Position numbers and translations under genes: made by a program. Positions 43,901 through 54,358 of a stretch of 64,000 bases of DNA are shown here, one piece after another. The notes under the pieces are model-generated. The model ran no database searches and was not told the DNA's origin. It saw only the letters and a list, made by a program, of their open reading frames with translations. The DNA is from Hyperoodon ampullatus (Eukaryota; Chordata; Mammalia; Artiodactyla; Ziphiidae): the NCBI GenBank assembly GCA_949752795.1, contig OX457057.1:9290632-9354631 (forward strand). The letters run 5' to 3'. Numbering within the stretch: position 1 is the first letter of the stretch; every line of letters begins with the position of its first letter.

Positions 43901-46285
43901 GTGCCTTCGTTTCCTCCCAGCTGCCTCGTTTTCCCATGTGTCCCCACTCCCTCCCCCTCCTCTCCGCACAGGGGTCGTCTGGGTGGGCAGCGGGGGGCGG
44001 GGGCTGGTGTTCCAGCTCAGTCACGTGAGCACCCAAGTCTTTGCTGTGGGTTTGCACGAGCAGCATACAGTGTATACATGTGTGTACATATGTGTGTGAG
44101 GCGTGTTCCTATGGATGTACGTGTGTGTGCATCCTGTGTGTGTGATTACAAGTGTAGGCACGTTCATGTGTGTCCACAGATATGACTGTATGAAGCCGTG
44201 CTTTGTGTTTGCACGGGTGACATTTGCACATGTGAAGTTGCCAGCATGTGCACACGTGTGTCATGCTTGAGTAGAAGGCGGTGCCCAGTGTTGTTGCATG
44301 TGAGCACATGTGCGTGTGCATGCTCTGTGTACACATGGGCGAGCCTGTGTGGTTGGGGTCCAGGGACCTAGGTTCCCTGGCTGAGGGGGGCTTCTGCGTC
44401 TCACGGATCTCACAGGTGTGTATTGTTACTGTGTCAACCGGCGCCTGTTTCTGGTGCCTTCGGATCCCGGCAGCCCCTGCCGCCTGTGCCGGACACCACG
44501 GGGCCAGCGGGGTCCGGAGACCCTGGCAGAGCCAGCGCAGGTCAGGTGAGTGGCCAGAGTACGCAGGACACCGGGGGGAGCTGTAGGGGCAGCCGCAGCT
44601 GAGGACGAGAGCAAAGTCTGGATCCTCTGGTTTTGAGGGAGGGCAGGATGGGCCACAGCGGCCTGGAGGCGCCTGCAGCAACACCCCCACTGTTACCCCC
44701 GCCAGGGTGAGCATCCCGCTGTCTGTCCTGGACCCCCCGCACCAGTACCGCATCCACCGGCGGAAGAGCTTCGACGCCTCCGACACGCTGGCGCTGCCCC
44801 GGGTGAGGATGGCCTTGGGGCTGTCCCCTGTCTGGCTCAGGTCTCTGGACGTGTCCTGAGGCCCAGAGGGCCAGGGACTGTCCCAAGGCCACACAGCGAG
44901 GCTGGGCTCCAGGACCGAAGTCTCTGGAGTTCGGGCTGGGCCACTCATGTCATGTGTACCGTGCTTGTTCCCTGAGGGAGTCTGGGCTCCCCACCCAGCC
45001 CCTGGCTTCCAGGAGGACTATCTGCCCATGCAGTGCGTTGGCCTGGTGCACACGGGCCCTATTTCTTGAGCTCTTGTGGCCACATGCACAGTCCTTAGGG
45101 CGATTATCTCATGGAGCCACAGCAACCGAGAGTGCAGGTCCTACTGTTATCCCACTTTACAGATGAGGAGACTGAGGCAGAGGGGAGGTGACTTGTCCGA
45201 GGTCAGCCGGATGGAAGAGCCGGGATTTGAACCTAGGTCCTTTGTGTCTCCTGGGTAGGACAGGGGTCACTGGGGACCCCACTCATTCCCAGTTGAGTCC
45301 AGAGGTGCTGGGGTTGCGGGGAGGAGAAGGGGTACCGAGGAAGGTCAGTTTGCTCATCTGTAAAATGGGTACAACATACTATCCTCAGGCTCATGGGGTG
45401 GGCAAGGGGCAGGTAAGTGAGTCAGTACCTGTCGGGGGCTTGGGGCAGAACTTGGCACACAGGACGTGCTCCATCAGCGTCCACGGCCTTCCCTCCACCC
45501 ATCTGTGGTCGGGGCCCAGGGCCTGGGTCAGCAGGGTTAGGAAAGGGAGGCCTGGGGTAGCAGTGATGGATAAGACCCCTACCCTCGGGGAGCCTCAGTC
45601 CGTGGGAGACACTGTGATTGTTTGGGGGGCCCCTTCACCCTCACGGGGGACACAGCCCTGTCCTAGAGGATGCTGCCAGTCCAAGAGGAGAGGTACAGCC
45701 CCTCCCTGGGGTGTGCCCAGTCAGTGGGGAGCCCCGCTCCAGGCCAGGCACCTTAACCCTTTGCTCTCCACAGCACTGCCTGCTGGGCTGGGACATTCTT
45801 CCTCCGAAGTCTGAGAAAAGCTCAGCCCCCAAGAGCCTGGACCTCTGGTCCAGTGTCTCTTCTGAGGCCCAACGTCGGAAGCTGTCAGCCACCAGCCCTT
45901 CTCACCGGGTATGGTCCAGGGTGCCCTGGGAGAGACAGATGCCTTGGAGCAGCCGGGGGACCGCAGAGTCCTGGGGGGCAGGATTGGGGTAGGAGTGCAG
46001 AGCCTGGAAACGTCTCTCTGTGGGGTTCCCTGGCCCCAGCCCTGGCCCTGACCCTGACCCACGGCACCTCTCCAGGCACCACTGCTCCCTGCTGGCCACC
46101 CCACCCCACCCTGGAAGGTGACCCCAACTCTGAGATCCAGAAGGGGATGAGGCTGCCCCCAAAGAGGCCCCCCTGACACCCTTCCCTTCACTCTCCAGGC
46201 CGTGCCAACGCGGGTCCCAGCCCCCACCTCGATCTGGTCAGAACCCTCCGTGCCCCAGCCCCGCGCCCCCCGGCCGAAGCCCTGA
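38575..46285 (+). CDS. MIIP: Migration and invasion inhibitory protein, complete, 9 coding exons
   Basis: MIIP (IIp45) is reported to bind IGFBP2 and to restrain cell migration, invasion and mitotic progression. Joining 38575-38688, 38938-39264, 39705-39786, 43471-43579, 43664-43716, 44416-44545, 44706-44802, 45774-45908 and 46199-46285 gives 1134 nt, 377 residues plus stop; human is about 388. The N-terminus is [20 protein letters not shown]. Further family blocks are [49 protein letters not shown] and [20 protein letters not shown]. It is serine-rich and probably largely disordered, with a cysteine pair pattern C229-x2-C232 and C250-x2-C253. The start codon has G at -3 and +4. It is collinear with human MIIP, 3' of MFN2 on the same strand. 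Confidence 0.95.
38938..39264 (+). CDS. MIIP: MIIP coding exon 2 (residues 39-147)
   Basis: Acceptor cag at 38935-38937, donor gt at 39265-39266. It encodes a Ser/Pro-rich, presumably disordered segment ending [11 protein letters not shown]. Residues 71-75 read HQGDP, where I recall an RGD tripeptide in human MIIP. Confidence 0.95.
39705..39786 (+). CDS. MIIP: MIIP coding exon 3 (residues 148-175)
   Basis: Acceptor cag at 39702-39704, donor gt at 39787-39788. It encodes [20 protein letters not shown] then LGYDWIAG, one of the best conserved blocks. Confidence 0.95.
40040..40745 (+). mobile_element. L2 3' portion in MIIP intron
   Basis: Contains cagcagccagaactaatttt, gagatcacgtcactcaga, ctcggggcctttgcacttgc and cggtgcctggcacgtagtag, the conserved L2 3' series. 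Confidence 0.75.
40956..41018 (+). repeat. (TG)n microsatellite grading into CG/TG
   Basis: About 17 uninterrupted TG units followed by cgtgtgtgtg and gcgcgcacgcg steps. Alternating purine-pyrimidine sequence of this kind can adopt Z-DNA and is usually length-polymorphic. Confidence 0.95.
41101..41435 (-). mobile_element. CHR SINE, long form (antisense)
   Basis: T-run, aattaattaatttatttatt, ggccgcgttgggtcttcatt, end gcgccaccagggaagtcc. Target duplication ctcccagagggtttttt. Confidence 0.93.
41520..41745 (-). mobile_element. MIR (antisense)
   Basis: gtgagtgcttattatgtgct, ttaacacctcacagtaatct, gtagatgagaaggctgaggc. Confidence 0.7.
41770..43310 (+). mobile_element. Long L2 copy with ORF2 remnant, split by SINE
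   Basis: The 5' part (gggtcagcagtgacctctgc) matches L2 reverse-transcriptase coding DNA and the 3' part (ccagggcctttgcatttgct, gtctggcccgtagtagg, gctctataaatatt) is the L2 end. The gap at 42853-43087 is a CHR SINE. Confidence 0.7.
42853..43087 (-). mobile_element. CHR SINE, internally deleted (antisense)
   Basis: ttatttatttatttattatt, ggctgcgtcgggtcttagtt, end gaccaccagggaagtccc. Target duplication ctgactctctttt on both sides. Confidence 0.9.
43471..43579 (+). CDS. MIIP: MIIP coding exon 4 (residues 175-211)
   Basis: It follows a 3.7-kb intron filled with L2, SINEs and a TG microsatellite. Acceptor cag at 43468-43470, donor gt at 43580-43581. It encodes [20 protein letters not shown] and [17 protein letters not shown]. 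Confidence 0.95.
43664..43716 (+). CDS. MIIP: MIIP coding exon 5 (residues 211-229)
   Basis: A 53-nt exon after an 84-bp intron. Acceptor cag at 43661-43663, donor gt at 43717-43718. It encodes [17 protein letters not shown], with Cys229 split across the next intron. Confidence 0.92.
44060..44345 (+). repeat. Degenerate GT/CA-rich tract in MIIP intron
   Basis: Repeated tgtgtg, catgtg, cacgtgtg and gcatgtg motifs over nearly 290 bp with frequent purine-pyrimidine alternation. It ends about 70 bp before MIIP coding exon 6. Confidence 0.8.
44416..44545 (+). CDS. MIIP: MIIP coding exon 6 (residues 229-272), Cys-pair region
   Basis: Acceptor cag at 44413-44415, donor gt at 44546-44547. It encodes [20 protein letters not shown] and [20 protein letters not shown], holding two CxxC pairs 17 residues apart. 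Confidence 0.94.
44706..44802 (+). CDS. MIIP: MIIP coding exon 7 (residues 272-304)
   Basis: Acceptor cag at 44703-44705, donor gt at 44803-44804. It encodes [20 protein letters not shown] and [12 protein letters not shown]. Confidence 0.95.
45085..45250 (-). mobile_element. MIR (antisense)
   Basis: cactttacagatgaggagac, tgaggcagaggggaggtgac and gggatttgaacctaggtcc. Confidence 0.75.
45774..45908 (+). CDS. MIIP: MIIP coding exon 8 (residues 305-349)
   Basis: Acceptor cag at 45771-45773, donor gt at 45909-45910. It encodes [20 protein letters not shown] and [20 protein letters not shown]. Confidence 0.95.
46199..46285 (+). CDS. MIIP: MIIP coding exon 9 (residues 350-377 and stop)
   Basis: Acceptor cag at 46196-46198. 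It encodes [20 protein letters not shown] then PRAPRPKP and tga at 46283-46285, a proline-rich tail. Confidence 0.92.
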   Translation, partial: AVPTRVPAPTSIWSEPSVPQPRAPRPKP

Positions 46286-46530
46286 GGACGGGCCACTGGG
46301 AGGTGGACAGTGCCCCTACCGTCGTTCCAGCCTCTCCCCTCTGACAGGGGCGCCCACAAGAGGGGAGCTTTGCCCAGCCTCAACTGGAGGTGGACTCCGG
46401 CCCCACCTTCCTAGGCTGGGCTGGTGGGTGGCCTCAGGCCTGTCTCCTTCCTGGGGACAGAGGAGACCCTGGGGTTGGGAAGAGGGGATTCTGTGACACG
46501 TTTGTAAATAAAGCTCAGCACTCCCTGCAG
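46286..46530 (+). other. MIIP: MIIP 3' untranslated region
   Basis: Short, about 245 nt, from the stop to an inferred cleavage site about 18 bases after the poly(A) signal. It contains no repeats. Confidence 0.8.
46507..46512 (+). terminator. MIIP: MIIP polyadenylation signal
   Basis: Canonical AATAAA within gtaaataaagctcag, followed by the GT/T-containing tgtgccggctctgtcctg downstream. Confidence 0.85.
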
Positions 46531-47940
46531 CTCCAGATTCCCACATGTGCCGGCTCTGTCCTGCTGATGCCCTCAGAGCCCTGGAGGTGCCCTGGCCTCG
46601 GCCCGCCCCGCCTCACTTGCAGAAGGACACCTCTGACAACCTGTGCTGGGCGGGGTGGATCCAGCGCCCTGAGTGTGGCTCTTTGTGCAGCTCCTAACTC
46701 TGGGTAGGTGGTCTCCTCACCAGACAGGTGGGGGTGAGGCTCCCCAGAGTAGGCTGAGGCCAAGGTCAGTGTTAAAAATCCATCTCAGCAAGGGGCTTGG
46801 GGTCTCAGGCTGTCCCCTGTGGATGAGGCTGAAGCTGTGACAGTGGGGAATGAGTGAGCTCTCCCCTTATTCTTGGCCCCTGACACTGGGGTCCAGTGGT
46901 AGAGGGCCTCTCTTGAAGTCCCTGGGCCAGGTGGCTCCTTCACTCCCATCTCTAGCCCAGCCCTAGAAGCCACGGTGATCTAGAACCCCATCAGGGACAC
47001 ATGGGGAAACAGGGCCAGGAGGGTTGGAGTCAGAGGCAAGGTTGGCCAGGAGCCCAGATCTGCTCTCCTGGATTAGTAAGCAGCACCTGTCTTTATACTC
47101 CCGTAGGTTGAACAATATGAAATTCCTGATTTTTAGGTACAAATGGAATAGCTGGGGAACCTCAGCCCAGGGAAGGCATGTGCTTTTTCTGAGGTTTCTG
47201 GCTTAGAGCCGTGGAACTATGGCTGTGGTCCGTGGCTCCCACCTGGAGCTTGTGAAGCTGAGAAAACCTTTCCCCATCCAGCACAGCACATATATTAGGA
47301 TAAGCGAGGTCATGCCACGGTAACAAATTAACCCCCAAATCCCAGTGGTTTGACATAAAGGCCTATTTCTTGCTGACTTGCTCATACTACCTGTCAGTCA
47401 TGGGTCACATGGGGCCTCTGTTTTGACATCGTCTTTTGGGGACCCAGGCCAGTGGAGGCTCCACTGGGGGGGATGTCACCTGTTGCTTCAGCCCAGAAAT
47501 GACACACAGGTCACTTCTGCTCATGGTTCATTGGCCAGAACTAGTCACACGGAGTTGGAACATGGAGGGGGCTCATGGGGTGTTGGGTGAGCGTTACTGT
47601 CCTCCACATCCTGACTTCACCAGCTCTGTCCCCGCAAGGCAGGCCTCCTGCGCAGCAAAGGCCATTCACAAAAATAACAGACACTACAAGCTCTCGCCTA
47701 AAAGTCTTCCCTTGCTCCATCTGGGGTTGCAGCCTCCAACGCCTTCAGTAGCCAGGCAAGTCAGGTGACTGGGAGTGGGGCGCTCAGGACCACCTGGCAA
47801 GCACGCATCCCCTCCAGAGGCTTTCAAGTTCAAATGTCTCTGATCCAAAGTACGTGTCTGGGCAGATTTCAGCAGCAGGTCGTGGTTTGCCACTTGATTC
47901 TAGCACCTGAAGAAACAAAGTCTCTTCCACATGTAATTTT
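46531..47940. other. Intergenic sequence 3' of MIIP
   Basis: No gene supported. Around 47285-47560 (ggtaacaaattaacccccaa, aatgacacacaggtcacttc, attggccagaactagtcaca) there is an old dispersed repeat whose family I cannot assign with confidence. Confidence 0.6.
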
Positions 47941-48806
47941 TAAAATTAATTTTTAAAAATTTATTTTCGGTAGCGTAAAACATAACAAAATGTACCACGT
48001 TTCTATGTGTGGTTCAGTGGCCCTAAGTCCGTTTACACTGCTGTGCAACCATCACCACCAACCATCCCCAGAACTTTTTTCTTCCTGCAAAACGGGAACT
48101 CAATACAGATTAAACACTAACTCCCTATTTTCCCCTCCCAGCTTCTGGCAACCACCATTCTACTTTGTCTATGAATGTGACTACTCTAGGGACCTCATAC
48201 AAGTGGAATCGTGCAGTATGTCTTTTGTTTCTTACTTGGTTTCTTTCATTTAGCATAATACCCTCAGGGTTTATGTTGTAAAGTGCCAGAATTTCCTTCC
48301 TTTTCAAGACTGGAAAGTATTTTGGGGCTTCCTTGGTAGCGCAGTGGTTAAGAATCCACCTGCCAATGCAGGGGACATGGGTTCAAGCTCTGGTCCGGGA
48401 AAAACCCCACCTGCCGCGGAGCAACTAAGCCCGTGTGCCACAACTACTGAGCCTGCGCTCTAGAGCCTGCATGCCACAACTACTGAAGCCTGCGTGCTTA
48501 GAGCCCATGCTCCCAGCAAGAGAAGCCACTGCAGTGAGAAGCCCGCACACCACAATGAAGAGTAGCCCCTGCTCGCCGCAACTAGAGAAAGCCCGGGCAC
48601 AGCAACGAAGACCCAACGCAGCCAAATAAATAAATAAATAAATTTATTTAAAAAAATTTTTTCCTTGTATGGATCTACTGCATCTTGTTTATCCATTCAT
48701 TAGCCGATGGACCTTTGGGTCACTTCCACCTTTTGTACATAATGCTGCTATGAACATGGGTGTACAAGTATCTGTTTGAATCCTTGCTTTCAGTTTTTTT
48801 GGTTTT
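47940..48806 (-). mobile_element. Old L1 3' end (antisense)
   Basis: agcgtaaaacataacaaaat, ctgctgtgcaaccatcacca, catttagcataataccctca. It is broken by a SINE and then by a younger L1 at 48807. Confidence 0.8.
48325..48657 (+). mobile_element. CHR SINE, long form, inside L1
   Basis: ggggcttccttggtagcgca head, ccaaataaataaataaataa tail; the old L1 resumes directly after it. Confidence 0.92.
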
Positions 48807-49756
48807 TTTTTTTTAGGAGTAAAATTGCTTTACCATGTTGTGTTAGTTTCTGCTGTACAATGAAGTGAATCAGCTATATGTATACATATATCTCCTCCCT
48901 CTTGGACCTCCCTCCATTCCCCCCGTCCCTGCAGCTAGGTAATCACAGAGCACTGAGCTGAGCTCCCTGTGCTATACTGCAGGTTCCCACTAGCTCTCTA
49001 TTTTACACATGGTAGTGTATTTATGTCAGTCTAATCTCCCAATTCATCCCACCCTCCCCTAACCCCGCCCTGTGTCCACACGTCCGTTCTCTACATCTGT
49101 GTCTCTATTCCTGCCCTGAAAATAGGTTCATCTGTACTATTTTTCTAGATCCCACATATATGTGTTAATATATGATATTTGTTTTTCTCTTTCTGACTTA
49201 CTTCACTCTGTATGACAGACTCTAGGTCCATCCACATCTCTACAGATGACCCAACTTCATTCCTTTTTATGACTGAGTAATATTCCATTGCATATATGTA
49301 CCACATCTTTTTCCATTCATCTGTCGATGGACATTTAGGTTGTTTCTGTGACCTGGCTATTGTAAATAGTGCTGCAGTGAACATTGGGGTACATCTGTCT
49401 TTTTGAATTATGGTTTTCTCAGGGTATCTGCCCAGTAGTGGGATTGCTTGGTCATATGGTAGTTCTATTTTTAGTTTTTTAAGGAACCTCCATACTGTTC
49501 TCCACAGTGGCTGTATCAGTTTACATTCCCACCAACAGTGCAAGAGGGTTCCCTTTTCTCCACACCCTCCCCAGCATTTATTGTTTGTAGATTTTTTGAT
49601 GATGGTCATTCTGACTGGTGTGAGATGATCCTCATTGTAGTTTTGATTTGCATTTCTCTAATAATTAGTGATGTTGAGCATCTTTTCATGTGCCACTTGG
49701 CCACCTGTATGTCTTTTTTTGAGAAATGTCTATTTAGGTTTTCTACCCATTTTTTG

Positions 49757-49975
49757 TTGTTGTTGTTTTTTGTTTTGTTTTTTGCTGTATGCGGGCCTCT
49801 CAGTATTGTGGCCTCTCCCGTTGCGGAGCACAGGCTCCGGACGCACAGGCTCAGCGGCCATGGCTCACGGGCCCAGCCGCTCCACGGCATGTGGGATCTT
49901 CCCGGACTGGGGCACGAACCTGCGTCCCCTACATCGGCAGGCAGACTCTCAACTACTGTGCCACCAGGAAAGCCC
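49757..49975 (-). mobile_element. CHR SINE (antisense) inside L1
   Basis: T-rich start with ttgttgttgtt, gctgtatgcgggcctctcag, end ccaccaggaaagccc. Target duplication tctacccat. Confidence 0.92.
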
Positions 49976-52439
49976 TCTACCCATGTTTTGATTGGGTTGT
50001 TTGTTTTTTTGACATTGAGCTGCATGAGCTATTTGTATATTTTGGAGATTAATCCTTTGTCCATTGCTTCATTTGCAAATATTTTCTCCCATTCTGAGGG
50101 CTGTCTTTTCATCTTGTTTATGGTTTCCTTTGCTGTGCAAAAGCTTTTAAGTTTCATTAGGTCCCATTTGTTTGTCTTTATTTTTATTACGTGGTGGGTC
50201 AAAAAGATCTTGCTGTGATTTATGTCAATGTGTGTTCTATGTTTTCGTCTAAGAGTTTTATAGTGTCCAGTCTTACATTTAGGTCTTTAATCCATTTTGA
50301 GTTTATTTTTGTGTATGGTGTTTAGGTAGTGTTCTATTTTCATTCTTTTACGTGTAGCTGTCCACTTTTCCCAGCACCACTTATTGAAGAGGCTTTCTTT
50401 CCTCCATTGTATATTCTTGCCTCCTTTGTCATAGATTAGGTGACCATAGGTGCGTGGGTTTATCTCTGGTCTTTCTATCCTGTTCCATTGATCTGTATTT
50501 CTGTTTTTGTGCCAGTACCATACTGTCTTGATTACTGTAGATTTGTAGTATAGTCTGAAGTCAGGGTCCCTGATGCCTCCAGCTCCGTTTTGGTTTCTCA
50601 AGATTGCTTTGGCTATTTGGGGTCTTTTGTGTTTCCATACAAACTGTAAAATTTTTTTTCTAATTCTGCAAAAAATGCCATTGGTAATTTGATAGGGATT
50701 GCACTGAATCTGTAGATTGCTTTGGGAAGTATAGTCATTTTCACAATATTGATTTTTCTAATCCAAGAACATGGTATATCTCTCCATCTGTTTGTGTCAT
50801 CTTTGATTTCTTTCATCAGTTTCTTACAGTTTTCTGAGTACAGTTCTCTTACTTCCTTAGGTAGGTTTATTTCTAGGTATTTTATTCTTTTGTTGCAGTG
50901 GTAAATGGGATTGTTTCCTTAATTTCTCTTTCTGATCTTTTGTTAGTGTATGGGAATGCAAGAGATTTCTGTGCATTAATTTTGTATCCTGCAACTTTAC
51001 CAAATTCATTGATTAGCTCTAGTAGTTTTCTGGTGGCATCTTTAGGATTCTTTATGTACAGTATCATGTCATCTGCAAACAGTGACAGTTTTACTTCTTT
51101 TCCAACTTATGTTCCTTTTATTTCTTTTTCTTCTCTGATTGCTGTGGTCAGGACTTCCAAAACTATGTTGAATAAGACTGGCGAGAGTGGACATCCTTGT
51201 CTTGTTCCTGATCTTAGAGGAAATGCCTTCAGTTATTTACCATTGAGAATGATGTTTGTTGTGGGTTTTGTCACATACGGCCTTTGTTATGTTGAGGTAG
51301 GCTCCCTCTATGCCCACTTTCTGGAGAGGTTTTATCATAAATGGGTGTTGAATTTTGTCAGAAGCTTTTTCTGCATCTGTTGAGATGATCATATGGTTTT
51401 TATTCTTCAATTTGTTAATATGGTTTATCACATTGATTGATTTGCCTATGTTGAAGAATCCTTGCATCCCTGGGATAAATCCCACTTGATCATGGTGTAT
51501 TATCCTTTTAATGTGTTGTTGGATCCTGTTTGTTAGTATTTTGTTGAGGATTTTTGCATCTATGTTGGTCAGTAATATTGGTTTGTAATTTTTTTTATGT
51601 GATTTCTTTGTCTGATTTTGGTATCAGGGTGATGGTGGCCTCGTAGAATGAGTTTGGGAGTGTTTCTCCCTCAGCAATTTTTTGGAAGAGTTTGAGAAAG
51701 ATAGGTGTTAGCTCTTCTGTAAATGTTTGATGGAATTCACCTGTGAAGCCATCTGGTCTTGGACTTTTGTTAGAAGATTTTTAATTACAGTTTCAATTTC
51801 ATTACTTGTGATTGGTCTGTTTATATTTTCTAATTCTTCCTGGTTCAGTCTTGGAAAGTTGCACCTTTCCAAGAATTTGTCCATTTCTTCCAGGTTGTCC
51901 ATTTTATTGGCATGTAGTTGCTTGTAGTTGTCTCTTAAGATCCTTTGTATTTCTGCAGTGTCAGTTGTACTCTATCATTTTTCATTTCTAATTTTATTGA
52001 TTTTGAGTCCTCTCCCTTTTTTTCTTGATGAGTGTGGCTAAAGGTTTATCAATTTTATCTTCTCAAAGAACCAACTTTTAGTTTTATTGATTTTTGCTAT
52101 TGTTTTCTTTGTTTCTATTTGATTTATTTCTGCTCTGATCTTTATGATTTCTTTCCTTGTACTAACTTTGGGTTTTCTTTGTTCTTCTTTCTCTAGTTGT
52201 TTTAGGTATAAAGTTAGATTGTTTATTTGAGATTTTTCTTGAGGTGAGATTGAACTGCTATAAACTTCCCTCTTAGAACTGCTTTTGCTTCCTCCCCATA
52301 GGTTTGGGTTGTTGTGTTTTTGTTGTCATTTGTTTCTATGTATTTTTTAATTTCCTCTTTGATTTCTTCAGTGATCTCTTGGTTATTTAGCAGTGCAACA
52401 TTTAGCCTCCATATGTTTGTATTTTTTACAGTATTCTTA

Positions 52440-52786
52440 CAAAAAAATTATATTATTTATTTATTTTTGGCTGTGTTGCGTCTTTGTTGCTGCATGTGGG
52501 CTTTCTCTAGTTGTGGCGAGTGGGGGCTTCGTTGCAGTGCACGGGCTTCTCATTGCTGTGGCTTCTCTCTTTGTGGAGCACGGGCTCTAGGCACACGGGC
52601 TTCAGTAGTTGTGGCATGTGGGCTCAGTAGTTGTGGCTCACAGGCTCTAGAGTACAGGCTCAGTAGTTGTGGCACATGGGCTTAGTTGCTCCGCGGCATG
52701 TGGGATCTTCCCAGACCAGGGATCAAACCCGTGTCCCCTGCATTGGCAGGCGGATTCTCCATGACTGCGCCACCAGGGAAGCCCCC
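52440..52786 (-). mobile_element. CHR SINE, long form (antisense) inside L1
   Basis: ttatttatttatttttggct start, end gcgccaccagggaagcccc. Confidence 0.9.
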
Positions 52787-52867
52787 ATTTTTTGCTTGTA
52801 ATTGATTTCTAATCTCATAACCTTTTGGTCGGAAAAGATGCTTGATACGATATCAGTTTTCTTAAAT

Positions 52868-53520
52868 TTTCTGAGGGGTGTACAAATATCTGTTTGAACC
52901 CCTGCTTTCAGTTCTTTTGGGTATAAACCTAGAAGAGGAATTGCTGGATCATATGGTCATTCTCTGTTTAATCTTTTGAAGACCCACCCTCCTGTTTTCC
53001 ATAGGAGCTGCTGCACCATTTTATGTTCCTACCAGCAATGCAGAAAGGTTCCAATTTCTCCACATCCTCACCAACATTTATTTCCTGCTTTTTTTTTTTT
53101 GCGGTACACGGGCCTCTCACTGTTGCGGCCTCTCCCGTTGCGGAGCACAGGCTCCGGACGTGCAGGCTCAGTGGCCATGGCTCACGGGCCCAGCCGCCCC
53201 GTGGCATGTGGGATCCTCCCGAACCGGGGCACGAACCCACGTCCCCTGCATCGGCAGGCGGACTCTCAACCACTGCGCCACTAGGGAAGCCCCAATTTTC
53301 CTGCTTTTTTTGATAATAGCCATCCTAATGGGTGTGACGTGGTATCTTATTTATTGTAGTTTTGATTGCATTTCCCTGATGATGGTTAGTGACGTTGAGC
53401 ATCTTTTCACGGGCTTATAGGCCCCATTTGTATATCTTCTTTGGAGAAATGTCTATTCAACTCCTTTGCCCATTTTTGAGTCGGGTTGTTTGGTTTTCTG
53501 TTGTTGTTCCACATGTGATT
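52868..53520 (-). mobile_element. Old L1 (antisense) resuming beyond the younger L1
   Basis: gtgtacaaatatctgtttga, gaattgctggatcatatggt, tgttcctaccagcaatgcag, catcttttcacgggcttat. Collinear with the piece at 47940-48806, so probably the same copy. Confidence 0.75.
53095..53293 (-). mobile_element. CHR SINE (antisense) inside L1
   Basis: T-run, gcggtacacgggcctctcac, end ccactagggaagcccc. Target duplication ttcctgcttttttt. Confidence 0.92.
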
Positions 53521-54308
53521 TTAAGTCAGAGAGCCTGTGGGAATCAGCGGTTTTGTTAGAAATTCTTTGGCCAGAAGGAGAAGAGAATCTGGAAGGCTTC
53601 TGTCAAACAAAATGATGAAATTTACAGCTGAGATCACCTTCTAAGTTTAGCCGACCCAAAAGAGCAACAGCGTGAATAAGATAGAAATGTTTCTTTCCCA
53701 CAAAACTGTAGACTGCAGTGCTGGGTCCCTTAAATCATCAGGGCAAGTGGTTTCTCTGGAAGGACCCGTTCTTTTGAAAATTTAGAAGGTTTCCAGCTTC
53801 TGTCTTGCCCATGCTGCCTCTCTAGGGCCACTCTGAATGAATAGGCTCTTTGGGGAATAGGCTTTTTCAAACCTGAGGGGCCCCGAGAATGAAGGTCATG
53901 GGCAGAGAGGCCGCTGCACAGAGCTTCCAGTCTCCAGCCCTGCCTCACTCACCTGTACGCTCCCCACTGTTCCAGGACTGTCACCGCTGTCCTCCCAGGT
54001 ACCTGCAAGCCATTCATAATTCTTCCCGGCCTTCCCTCTCTCACTTGGGGTTGCCCAGATCTCTTCTTGTCCCCCACCTTCACCCCTTCCAGATGCACAT
54101 CTCAGCTGGAAGGTCTCTTCTTCCAAGAGGGCCTTCCCTGAACCCCTGGGCCCCTCAGATGCACCCACCCCATCGCACACTGCACTTCCCTGCAGTCCTC
54201 CATCCCAGCCCTCACGTGTTATGAAATTACTAACCATGAGGCTCATTGCTTTAGTGTCTCCCTATCCCCTGCCAGAATTTAAGCAGAGGCGGCGTTTTTC
54301 TCTTAGTT

Positions 54309-54311
<3 letters not shown>
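53521..54311. other. Intergenic, no feature seen
   Basis: About 790 bp without coding signal. The section around 54080-54240 (gaaggtctcttcttccaaga, gccttccctgaacccc) may be a diverged L2 end. Confidence 0.5.

Positions 54312-54358
<47 letters not shown>

Larger units (their letters stand above)
48807..52867 (-). mobile_element. Younger L1, 5'-truncated, antisense, broken ORF2
   Basis: About 3.5 kb of L1 after removal of two SINEs. It starts at a poly-T and the artiodactyl-type 3' UTR (gttgtgttagtttctgctgt) and runs through ORF2. Reverse frames at 49145-49609 (C-terminal domain), 50287-50601, 50882-51067, 51237-51485 and 51708-51902 are successive ORF2 pieces in different frames. The FADD-type catalytic motif is still encoded near 51058-51084 (LFADDMILY), but stops and frameshifts show it is inactive. 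Confidence 0.88.

Noticed and set aside
44109..44948. 279-codon open frame on the reverse strand across MIIP exons 6-7
   Set aside because: It is the antisense shadow of MIIP exons and a CA-rich intron tract; composition is driven by the repeat (His/Cys/Thr runs) and it matches no family.
45721..46383. 220-codon reverse-strand open frame over MIIP exons 8-9
   Set aside because: Antisense shadow of real exons, Gly/Arg/Pro biased.
49145..51902. Possible intact L1 ORF2 (autonomous element)
   Set aside because: The reading frame is broken into several pieces in different frames, the conserved region has substitutions (for example DAEKASDK) and the element is 5'-truncated.
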